A stretch of 21,344 bases of DNA from a virus: IMG/VR virus record IMGVR_UViG_3300036792_000332, positions 1-21,344 of that record. The stretch is one strand, 5' to 3'. Position 1 is the stretch's first letter. Every line of letters starts with the position of its first letter. The translations under genes were made by a program, and so were the position numbers. Below, piece by piece: positions 13,766 to 19,730 of this stretch. The notes beneath the pieces were generated by a model. That model did not search any database and had not been told where the DNA came from. It worked only from the letters and a program-made list of their open reading frames with translations.

Positions 13766-14076
13766 CAGGCCCCCGCCACCATGTTCCAGCGTGAGGAGAT
13801 GACCCCGTCGATCTGGGCGTCGGTCGTCGTTGCGTCGCAAGTGAGGGCCTGAGCGGCGCACAGCTCAACCCAGCCCGGGGCAGCGTTGGCCGCGGCACCG
13901 GTCTGGCCGTACCTCATGGCGAGGACAGCCCGGGCGGGGTGCTGCGGGTTCAGGTTGTTGGGGTCCTCGACGTAGATGAACCCGGCGTTGACGATCAGCG
14001 CCATCTCCACCCGCTGGGCGAAGTTGGGCGTGGTCACGGTCGGGTGGCTGGCGGTGTACTCGGTTGCGTAGCTCAC
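13765..14076 (-). CDS. small phage virion-associated protein, 103 aa
   Basis: The GTG at 14074-14076 is chosen because AAGGAG sits five bases upstream. The frame is open further upstream only as a shadow of the fibre gene. The protein reads NFAQRVEMALIVNAGFIYVE, HPARAVLAMRYGQ, then ATTTDAQIDGVISSRWNMVA. This matches a small phage family (r.aR v..Alv..A....e.....H..R..lA ... tDa.I...v...WN..AG) often found next to fibre or capsid genes. Its role is not established. It follows the fibre gene closely and is probably co-translated with it. Confidence 0.78.
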   Translation of the reverse strand: MSYATEYTASHPTVTTPNFAQRVEMALIVNAGFIYVEDPNNLNPQHPARAVLAMRYGQTGAAANAAPGWVELCAAQALTCDATTTDAQIDGVISSRWNMVAGA

Positions 14077-14087
14077 GTGGACTCCTT

Positions 14088-15812
14088 CTAGGCGGCGGAC
14101 TTCCACTCGACAGTGCTGACTTTGGCGACGATGTCGTTGGTCGCTGCTCCCACCCCGGCGGCCTGGCCGGTGATCTTCAGGACGTTGGTGGAGGACAGGG
14201 TTAGGCCGGCGAGCTGGCCGGCGGCGGTGTAGGCAGCCAGGGCGGCGCCCTCGACGGTCAGGTCCATCTTGTAGCGGACAGTGGCGGCATCCACCCGCAT
14301 GATGAGGACGTCGAGCACCCACGAGGCGGCGAGCGAGATGCTGAGGGCCCCGGTGTCGAAGATGGCGGTTCCCCCGAAATACAGCCGCACCTCCCGCGTG
14401 GCAGTGCCGCTGGAGACGAAGGTTCCCCCGTACTGGGCCTGCAGCTTGTCCCCGTTGTTGGCGAGGGTCGAGGCGGCGATCGTGTCCGAGTAGAGGTCGG
14501 TCTCGACGGTGGTGGAGTTGCCGGCGTCGGCGAAGTGGTCGAAGAGGGTACCGCCCACCTTGGCCGGGGTGCCGGACGTCCCCGCCTGGGTTTGCAGGTA
14601 GCCGTTTCCCGCAGGTGTGACGTTGGCACCGATGATCTTGAGAGAGGTGTCGCCCTTCAGGACGTCGGCGATGGAGAGGTAGTTCGAGGTTCCGGCTGAG
14701 GGCGCGTTGACCTGCCCGATCATGATGTTTCCCGAGCCGGTCGTGATGTTGTTGCCGCACCCGAAGCCGATGAGGATGTTGGTGCTTCCCGTCGTGAGCC
14801 CGGTCCCGATCGCCCCGCCGAGGATCAGGTTGTTCGTTCCGGAGACGGCGTTGTTGTAGGAGTTGCCCCCGACCACGGTGTTGCCGTTGCCGACCTGAAG
14901 AGCCGACCCGGCGTTGTAGCCGATGAAGACGTCCGTGGTCCCCGCATAGAGGCTCTGGCCCGCGTTGGCCCCGACCGCGAGGCACTGGCCGAGACCTGCC
15001 GCCAGTGCAGCCAGGGCGTTGGCCCCCAGGGCGACACAGTTGCTCTGGGCCTGCGCCGAGGCCAGTGCCCTGACCCCGACCGCAAGGTCATTCGATCCCG
15101 AGAGGTTGCTGGCGAGGGCGCCGAGACCGGCCCCGTAGTTGGCGGTGCCGCCGTCACGGATCTCACCGAGCAGGGTTGCGGCCGACCCCTTGAAGCGAAC
15201 GACGGCGTTGGCCTGTGTCACCACCTTGACCGAGAGCGCCGCGATGGCACCGCTGAAACCCGTGCCGACGATCGAGAGCCCAGCCGTCGAGACCGCCGTC
15301 AGGATGACGGAGCTGCCGGCGAATCCGGAGTTGGTCGAGATGGGGTTGGAGGCCACCCCGCCGAGGTTGAGCGTGAAGCTTCCGGCGGTAACCGAGGTCG
15401 ACCGGAAGTTGATCCGGTAGACGGTGCCGATCACGGCGGCCGGGAAGTTGGCAACGGTGGCGAGGACGGTCGAGGAGGCCAGGGTCCCGGTGAGGGTGGT
15501 GGCGCTGCCCACCCACTCGGGACCGGGGAGTGTCCAGTCGGCGGGGAGGTTGAAGTTGCCGGGCGAGGCGAGCTGCTCGGTCCCGAGCGTGGCGAGGTCG
15601 TTGATGCCCCGGAAGGTCGTCTGGGCATCGGTCGTGTCCACGGTGAGCACGTCGACAGCACCGCCCGCGCGGTTGACCTTGAGGGTGGTGAGGTCGTTGG
15701 CGGCCGGGGTGACGGTGAGGTCGCCGGTCATCGTGTCGCCGGCTCGGAGGACGTGCAGGGTGTCGGTGGCGAAGCCCGGGAACGGGGGGGCGCCGAAGGG
15801 AGGGATGGCCAT
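14088..15812 (-). CDS. putative tail or head fibre with beta-roll repeats, 574 aa
   Basis: ATG start directly abutting the upstream TAG in frame. Near the N-terminus is LRAGDTMTGDLTVTP, the GDTMTG.L element typical of phage fibre proteins. A beta domain follows (residues about 85-210). Next, at about 225-375, come short repeats of the form N.xavG..al....g..N.alG (LAVGVRAL, VALGANAL, LAVGANAG, VFIGYNAG, TVVGGNSY, LILGGAIG, ILIGFGCG, IMIGQVNA), like the YadA-head/left-handed beta-roll pattern of trimeric adhesins and fibres. The C-terminal 150 residues (VETDLYSDTIAASTLANNGD, VRLYFGGTAIFDTG) are a beta-sandwich common at fibre tips. Host recognition is likely. Unusually, it lies between terminase and portal. 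Confidence 0.87.
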   Translation of the reverse strand: MAIPPFGAPPFPGFATDTLHVLRAGDTMTGDLTVTPAANDLTTLKVNRAGGAVDVLTVDTTDAQTTFRGINDLATLGTEQLASPGNFNLPADWTLPGPEWVGSATTLTGTLASSTVLATVANFPAAVIGTVYRINFRSTSVTAGSFTLNLGGVASNPISTNSGFAGSSVILTAVSTAGLSIVGTGFSGAIAALSVKVVTQANAVVRFKGSAATLLGEIRDGGTANYGAGLGALASNLSGSNDLAVGVRALASAQAQSNCVALGANALAALAAGLGQCLAVGANAGQSLYAGTTDVFIGYNAGSALQVGNGNTVVGGNSYNNAVSGTNNLILGGAIGTGLTTGSTNILIGFGCGNNITTGSGNIMIGQVNAPSAGTSNYLSIADVLKGDTSLKIIGANVTPAGNGYLQTQAGTSGTPAKVGGTLFDHFADAGNSTTVETDLYSDTIAASTLANNGDKLQAQYGGTFVSSGTATREVRLYFGGTAIFDTGALSISLAASWVLDVLIMRVDAATVRYKMDLTVEGAALAAYTAAGQLAGLTLSSTNVLKITGQAAGVGAATNDIVAKVSTVEWKSAA

Positions 15813-16289
15813 CTAGGTCCCGATCCAGCAGACGCCGTCGCCCGCGTTCCCGTTCACGTAGAGGCGGTTGAGGTTGTCGATGTTCACGCCGGTGGCCTGG
15901 CCCGCCTGGAGCTGCATTCCGTTGGCGGTTGTCACCGCTGAGTCGCCGATGACCACGGTGCCGGCGTTGGCGGCGAGGGCCTGGACGACGGCACCGGCCG
16001 CTCCGGTGAGGGCCTGGCTGGGGAGCTGCACGGCGGTACCGGTGACGGCAACAGTCTGCCGCCCGTACTGGAGGGTGGTGGGGGCTGCGGTGAGGACGAG
16101 GAGCGTGCCGTCGGTGAGCGTCTTGAGGGTCCGCAGCACCGAGCCGGCGTCCCGGCCCACGACCTCGATCGAGTCGCCACCGGCTGCGCTGATACCGCCG
16201 GAGACGATGGCGGAGATGTTGACCTTGGGGGGCGTAGCGCCGGGGTCGGCGATCCCGAGCGTGGTGAGCCAGGACCACAGCAGCTCCAT
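15813..16289 (-). CDS. virion/appendage protein with C-terminal structural motif, 158 aa
   Basis: The ATG at 16287-16289 is preferred because AGGAAG lies six bases upstream. A GTG at 16325 would add 12 residues but has no ribosome site. The N-terminus is helical (MELLWSWLTTLGIADP). A beta-rich body follows, and the C-terminus (VVQALAANAGTVVIGDSAVT, then NGMQLQAGQATGVNIDNLNR, LYVNG) matches a phage virion pattern (v.L.aN.g.v.vG...V....G..L.pG....i...nl..lyv.g). Such modules occur in small head or tail decoration proteins. It ends at a TAG joined to the fibre gene ATG, so the two are coupled. Confidence 0.8.
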   Translation of the reverse strand: MELLWSWLTTLGIADPGATPPKVNISAIVSGGISAAGGDSIEVVGRDAGSVLRTLKTLTDGTLLVLTAAPTTLQYGRQTVAVTGTAVQLPSQALTGAAGAVVQALAANAGTVVIGDSAVTTANGMQLQAGQATGVNIDNLNRLYVNGNAGDGVCWIGT

Positions 16290-16331
16290 GGCGGCTTCCT
16301 GGGACGGGCCGCCGAGCGCAACCACGAGGGC

Positions 16332-16640
16332 CTAGCCGATCTTGTAGTAGGTGACATTGAGGATCGTCGTGCCGGCGGTCTGGATCACCTTGATCTTGGA
16401 GAGGTCGCCGTAATACATCTGCTCGCCGGCGGCGGCGTTCAGCAGCAGCATCCCGACCGTGGCCGTGGGCGTGGAGCCGTCGTCGGTCCAGCGGGCGTTG
16501 CTCCCCTCGGCCTGCAGGAGGGCGATGGTGGCACCCTTCGGGATGGACGGCAGCCCCTGGGCGGGCGTGAGCGAGCCGGCGGCTACCTGGGCGTAGCCGA
16601 GGGGGGTGAGGATGCGGTCGAGGTAGACGAAGGTCGGCAC
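16332..16640 (-). CDS. small virion protein, leaderless start, 102 aa
   Basis: GTG start at 16638-16640, only six bases after the -10-like TAGACT, so the mRNA is probably leaderless. No ribosome site is visible. The 102-residue protein has LTPLGYAQVAAGSLTPAQGL, RWTDDGSTPTATVGMLLL and YYGDLSKIKVIQTAGTTILN ending VTYYK. The RW.DDG..PTAtvGm.l ... GdLskikvi ... lnv.YYk signature is recurrent in small phage virion proteins, often encoded near fibre or decoration genes. It begins the leftward fibre block and lies back to back with the rightward gene at 16740. Confidence 0.82.
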   Translation of the reverse strand: MPTFVYLDRILTPLGYAQVAAGSLTPAQGLPSIPKGATIALLQAEGSNARWTDDGSTPTATVGMLLLNAAAGEQMYYGDLSKIKVIQTAGTTILNVTYYKIG

Positions 16641-16739
16641 GCAGCGAGTCTACGCCGTCGCGGGCGTTGGCCCTGGCAGTGCAGCGTTATGACACGTTAT
16701 GACGCCCTGGGCGCTGCGTCGGGGGCGTAGACTGCCCCC
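16641..16739. promoter_or_regulatory. divergent leaderless promoter region
   Basis: This 99-bp gap separates two genes pointing away from each other. Leftward, GGCGTAGACT (TAGACT at 16647-16652) lies six bases before the GTG at 16640. Rightward, the identical GGCGTAGACT (TAGACT at 16728-16733) lies six bases before the GTG at 16740. A -10 hexamer six or seven bases upstream of a start codon is the usual arrangement for leaderless actinobacterial mRNAs. No good -35 consensus is seen on either side. Two GTYATRAC boxes lie between the promoters, where one protein could control both. Confidence 0.65.
16685..16703. repeat. two GTYATRAC boxes, 10 bp apart
   Basis: CGTTATGAC is at 16685-16693 and again at 16695-16703, a direct repeat with one helical turn between starts. 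The second copy is followed by the dyad CGCCCTGGGCG, as the box at 8831 is followed by CGCCC...GGGCG. Confidence 0.8.
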
Positions 16740-16740
16740 G
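16720..16740 (+). promoter_or_regulatory. perfect inverted repeat bracketing a -10 element and start codon
   Basis: Seven-base arms CGGGGGC (16720-16726) and GCCCCCG (16734-16740) flank GTAGACT, which contains the predicted -10 hexamer. The last base of the right arm is the G of the GTG start. The dyad could be an operator covering the promoter, or a GC-rich promoter that needs a special factor. The matching leftward promoter lacks the arms. Confidence 0.6.
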
Positions 16741-17234
16741 TGCCCGACTTCCCCGTGCCGGCCCCCGTCAGCCCCTCCGGGCTCCGCATCCCCAGCGTGG
16801 CCCTTCTCTCGACGCTGACCATCGCCGCTGTGGAGACGGTCGTCCTCGCGCTGCCGATCCCGGCCGGGCTCCTCTACGTCGGGGCCAGCCTCGACATCGA
16901 GGCGATAGCGACGCTCTCCGTGGGGGCCAACGTCACCTGGGGGGTCCGGGTCGGGACGACCGGCACCACCGCCGACTCTCTCTTCGCCACGCCGGGGGCG
17001 GGGGCAGCGACCGCGATGAGCTTCTTCAAGGCCCTGGTGGCGGTGCGGATAGCCGGAGCGAACGGCACCCTGACGGAGTCGGCCCACGCCTCCAGCGACA
17101 CGTCCAGCCAGGCGGTGGCGGGGGCCGCCAAGACCTTCCTGAACATGGGGGTCGCTTTGTTCCTCAGCCTCACCGCCTCTGTGGACGCCGGCACGCTCAC
17201 CGTCGCCAACGCCCGGATCACCCAGACCTCCTAG
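16740..17234 (+). CDS. small beta-rich protein on the opposite strand, leaderless, 164 aa
   Basis: GTG start six bases after TAGACT, with no ribosome site. This is the only rightward gene within the leftward late block. The 164-residue protein is rich in Ala, Val, Thr and Gly: SVALLSTLTIAAVETVVLAL, LLYVGASLDIEAIATLSV, WGVRVGTTGTTAD, then FLSLTASVDAGTLTVANARI. It looks like one beta-sandwich domain, similar in character to small phage decoration proteins and to the product at 19118-19516 (a general resemblance only). Its TAG shares the palindrome CTAG with the TAG of the convergent large terminase. Codon composition matches its neighbours. A separately controlled virion protein is the best guess. 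Confidence 0.75.
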   Translation: MPDFPVPAPVSPSGLRIPSVALLSTLTIAAVETVVLALPIPAGLLYVGASLDIEAIATLSVGANVTWGVRVGTTGTTADSLFATPGAGAATAMSFFKALVAVRIAGANGTLTESAHASSDTSSQAVAGAAKTFLNMGVALFLSLTASVDAGTLTVANARITQTS

Positions 17235-18784
17235 TCCTCCTCCAGGCCCGGGTAGAAGCCGTCGTCGTGGTCGGCGTCGGGGATGCCGGTCACGGGATGG
17301 ACCCGGACTCGGAGGTCCTGGCGGTCAAGCTCGGCCCCCACCCGTTTCCACAGACCTTTCTCGCTGAAGTCGGGGAGCTTGTCCCGGACGGACCAGTCGG
17401 GGGCGTCGAAGCTGAAGGCGTACATCACGACGTCGGCCCTGTCGAGGCTCTTCACCCCCCGCCGCCGGGCCTGCTCCTTGGTCTCGACGGCGATCTTGCC
17501 GTTGGGGAAGCCGTACTTGAGTGCGCCGAGCTGAGATTTCATGAGGTGGTCGTCCACCACTTCCGGACCGAAGGCCAGCTCGCCCCGCTCGAAGAGGCCG
17601 CGGAGGCGCCACCACCACATGCTGCGGAGGTTGACGTACTGCACGCCGACGTCGACGCCGCCGCGGACGACCAGGAGGCGGTGCTCGCCGCAGGCGTTGA
17701 CGGCGGACTCGTAGGCTCCAGCGCCCGGACCGTCCCCGTCGTAGACGACGTGGGCGGGGTCGAAGGCGAGGACGCGGGGCTTCACGATCGTCTTCCAGAA
17801 GATGTCCGAGCGCATGGAGGGGAAGCCTTCGAGCTTGGTCAGGCGGTTGCCCTCCCGGTAGGCGATGGTGTTCTCGTTGTCGCCGTAGGAGGCGAGGTCG
17901 ATCGCCATGACGCGGGGGCCGGCCCTCAGCCTGTTGCCGGGGGCGGCGTTGACCCACGAGGTGGAGATGAGCTTGTCCTCGCCGATCGTCCAGAACTGGG
18001 CCTCCACCTTCGTCGTCCAGACGTAGGTGCCGGGGCCCTGGCCCGCCGCGATGAGGTCTTGGAGGTACGCCTCGTCGATGAGGCTCGCCGTGGGCGGGAG
18101 CGGCTCCTTGGTAAAGTTGGGGGTCTTCACGGCCGAGATGCGGATGACGTCCGTCGAGGGGAGCTGGCAGAGGTCGTAGGCCCAGCTCGTGTCGTCGGTG
18201 GGGTTGAAGATGGCGAGGATGCGGCAGTCTCCGGAGGCCCGCAGGCCGCGCAGGCCGTCGGCGAGGGTCTGGTCGACGGAGGTCGCCTCGTCGACGACGA
18301 TCAGGATGTGGGGGGCGTGATAGCCCTGGGTGGACTCCTGGGAGTCGGGGGCCCGGCCCACGATGTAGTGGTTCGGACCACCGTCGATGCGGAGGGCGCC
18401 GGGCAGGACCCGACCCTCGATCGGCCAGGCGAGGTGCGGGAGGTGGCCGCGCAGCTCGCCCCACAGCTCGTCGCGGAGGTGCTCGAAGCTCGAGGAGAAC
18501 GTGACGACCTTGGAGTCGGGAAAGCAGTCGTAGAAGCCGAGGGCCATGAGGGGTGCCAGCCACGTCTTCCCCGATGAGTAGCACGACGGGACGGCAACGA
18601 CGGCGCGGGGGGTGCTGAGGGCCCGGGCGATCTCGGCCTGGATGCTCCACAGCTTGCGGTCGGTGAGGGCCGTCTCGGCCCAGAAGGCGAGGTCGGTGCG
18701 CCCCCGCTCGCGGGCCTCGTGGCGGGCGGCGGCCTTCTCGTACTGCTCGTAGGCGTAGGCGAGCTCGTCGCCCAGCGTGCTCAT
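17231..18784 (-). CDS. terminase large subunit (packaging ATPase-nuclease), 517 aa
   Basis: The ATG at 18782-18784 overlaps the upstream TGA (ATGA); a longer start would intrude into the upstream gene. In the N-terminal ATPase, a Walker A-like PSCYSSGKT lies at residues 66-74, Walker B ILIVVDEA at 160-167 with the Asp-Glu pair, and a coupling motif RILAIFNPTD at 188-197. In the C-terminal nuclease, RVMAIDLASYGD places a first acidic residue at D296, VVYDGDGPGAG gives D349/D351, and SLDRADVVMYAF gives D448/D451, the pattern of an RNase H-fold nuclease. The first Gly of the P-loop is replaced, as often in terminases. It should translocate DNA into the head through the portal and cut the concatemer. 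Confidence 0.94.
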   Translation of the reverse strand: MSTLGDELAYAYEQYEKAAARHEARERGRTDLAFWAETALTDRKLWSIQAEIARALSTPRAVVAVPSCYSSGKTWLAPLMALGFYDCFPDSKVVTFSSSFEHLRDELWGELRGHLPHLAWPIEGRVLPGALRIDGGPNHYIVGRAPDSQESTQGYHAPHILIVVDEATSVDQTLADGLRGLRASGDCRILAIFNPTDDTSWAYDLCQLPSTDVIRISAVKTPNFTKEPLPPTASLIDEAYLQDLIAAGQGPGTYVWTTKVEAQFWTIGEDKLISTSWVNAAPGNRLRAGPRVMAIDLASYGDNENTIAYREGNRLTKLEGFPSMRSDIFWKTIVKPRVLAFDPAHVVYDGDGPGAGAYESAVNACGEHRLLVVRGGVDVGVQYVNLRSMWWWRLRGLFERGELAFGPEVVDDHLMKSQLGALKYGFPNGKIAVETKEQARRRGVKSLDRADVVMYAFSFDAPDWSVRDKLPDFSEKGLWKRVGAELDRQDLRVRVHPVTGIPDADHDDGFYPGLEED

Positions 18785-18933
18785 GGGGTTATTGCGAGGA
18801 TCTCCAAGCGCAGCTTCCACGCGCAGCCGCACTGCTCGCAGGGTGCCCAGCCGTCGGGGTCGGGCTGCTCCAGCGGCACGAGGCAGGCGGGGCAGAGACC
18901 CTCCGAGAGAGCGGCCACGGCGGCATCAGTCAC
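18781..18933 (-). CDS. zinc-ribbon microprotein upstream of large terminase, 50 aa
   Basis: The GTG at 18931-18933 overlaps the upstream TGA (GTGA), and the gene ends in ATGA overlap with the large terminase, so it is translationally coupled on both sides. The 50-residue product has CPAC (C14, C17) and CEQC (C32, C35) knuckles around LEQPDPDGWAP, then a short hydrophobic strand (KLRLEILAITP). This is a minimal zinc ribbon, possibly binding DNA or the terminase. A longer frame starting at 18999 would run through the neighbour and is not preferred. Confidence 0.75.
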   Translation of the reverse strand: MTDAAVAALSEGLCPACLVPLEQPDPDGWAPCEQCGCAWKLRLEILAITP

Positions 18934-19112
18934 GAGTGTCGCCTGCGGCGTCGGGCGAGGGCGGCACGGCGGGCGGCACGGCAGCAGGACCTCCGGCACC
19001 CGTAGATCATGTAGCCCCGCTCGGTGCCGTGGGGGATCTCCCTCAGTCCCTGGGCCACCTCGGCGAGGACCTGGGCCTTCCAGCGGTTCACCCGGGCGGT
19101 CGAGACGGCCAT
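18930..19112 (-). CDS. small HGT-x2-GY cysteine-rich protein, 60 aa
   Basis: The ATG at 19110-19112 starts five bases after the TAG of the upstream gene. Residues 28-44 read HGTERGYMIYGCRRSCC, followed by a strongly basic Arg tail. Small actinophage proteins with HGT..GY..y.CRC..C are common and probably bind zinc. Here the usual CRC..C is CRR.CC, so one cysteine is shifted and metal binding is uncertain. The Arg-rich end suggests nucleic-acid contact. It is coupled to the zinc-ribbon gene by GTGA. Confidence 0.75.
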   Translation of the reverse strand: MAVSTARVNRWKAQVLAEVAQGLREIPHGTERGYMIYGCRRSCCRAARRAALARRRRRHS

Positions 19113-19117
19113 CGGTC

Positions 19118-19516
19118 CTAGGAGACCTGGGCGTTGTCGATGAAGACGATGAGCTTGGACTGGGCGCCGGCCACGGAGACCCCGCCGGCGCTGTTGGCCT
19201 TCACCTGGGCCTTGATCGTGTTCGTCGCCCCGGCGGCGAGAGTCCCGGAGGCGTAGCCCACGACGGTGCCCCCGCCGAGGGAGTTGTCGACTGTCTGCAG
19301 CAGCGGCGTGGAGCCGATGACGGTCGAGCCCAGCAGGATCTGGCCCGTGATGCGGTTCAGGCCTACGGCGGCCGTGGTGATCTCCGCGTGGAGGATGAAG
19401 ATCGCGAAGAAGGGCATCGGCTGGGGCGGGTTCTCGGTGATCGCCACGCCGGTGAAGTCGGCGAAGGAGGCGGTGAGGGTCAGGGCGGTGGGAGCGGGGG
19501 TCTCGAGGATCCGCAT
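19118..19516 (-). CDS. small beta-rich putative virion protein, 132 aa
   Basis: ATG start with GAGAGG seven bases upstream. The 132-residue product is all-beta in character: LTLTASFADFTGVAITEN, MPFFAIFILHAEITTAAVG, GQILLGSTVIGSTPL, TNTIKAQVKANSAGG, SKLIVFIDNAQVS. Such proteins are often single-domain virion decorations or fibre components. No family is recognised with certainty. It has its own long upstream gap with a -10-like TAGACT and a regulatory box, so it may head a transcript including the large terminase. Confidence 0.78.
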   Translation of the reverse strand: MRILETPAPTALTLTASFADFTGVAITENPPQPMPFFAIFILHAEITTAAVGLNRITGQILLGSTVIGSTPLLQTVDNSLGGGTVVGYASGTLAAGATNTIKAQVKANSAGGVSVAGAQSKLIVFIDNAQVS

Positions 19517-19540
19517 CGGGGGGCCTCTCTGCGAGCCGAA

Positions 19541-19550
19541 CGTACGTACG
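19541..19550. repeat. perfect palindrome CGTACGTACG
   Basis: A 10-bp self-complementary sequence placed at the predicted start of transcription for the gene at 19118-19516. Operator is the simplest guess; chance is possible. Confidence 0.5.
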
Positions 19551-19572
19551 GGGCGAGTCTAAGGCCTGGGGG

Positions 19573-19581
19573 CGTTATGAC
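19573..19581. repeat. single GTYATRAC box
   Basis: CGTTATGAC, read on the minus strand as GTCATAACG followed by CCCCCAGG. The box at 8852-8860 is followed on the same strand by CCCCAGG, so the two share an extended match. It lies 11 bp upstream of the TAGACT element. Confidence 0.7.
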
Positions 19582-19730
19582 ATGCGGAATGTGGGCTGAG
19601 TCGGCCGCGGGGCTCTAGCTTCAGGCAGCCGCCCGTCATCGTGGGCCTGGCCCCCGAATCCCGCCGAATCCCTCGGATCGCATCGCAGAACTTCCCACTC
19701 TCGGGTTCGTATACCAATCGAGCGTTAGGG

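Larger units (their letters stand above)
19517..19730 (-). promoter_or_regulatory. 214-bp intergenic leader with promoter-like and repeat elements
   Basis: No convincing gene lies here; the open frame across it continues into the small terminase in another frame and is low quality. On the minus strand TAGACT (19556-19561) is a candidate -10, placing the start near 19549, inside the perfect palindrome CGTACGTACG (19541-19550). A GTYATRAC box lies at 19573-19581, upstream of the -10. A second -10-like element, TTGGTATACG, lies at 19709-19718. CGAATCCC is repeated at 19655-19662 and 19665-19672, one helical turn apart. No intrinsic terminator for the upstream gene was seen. Confidence 0.5.

Noticed and set aside
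656-17233. TAG reassigned as a sense codon, as in some recoded phages
   Set aside because: Recognisable genes end sensibly at TAG and contain no internal TAG. Readthrough would fuse unrelated products such as the small membrane protein and the portal.
17267-18577. Rightward open frame opposite the large terminase
   Set aside because: The leftward frame carries all terminase motifs. The rightward one is Gly/Val/Glu/Asp-rich without motifs.
19640-19730. tRNA-like GGTTCGTATACC sequence
   Set aside because: No acceptor stem or anticodon arm can be folded around it. It is part of the TTGGTATACG repeat family.
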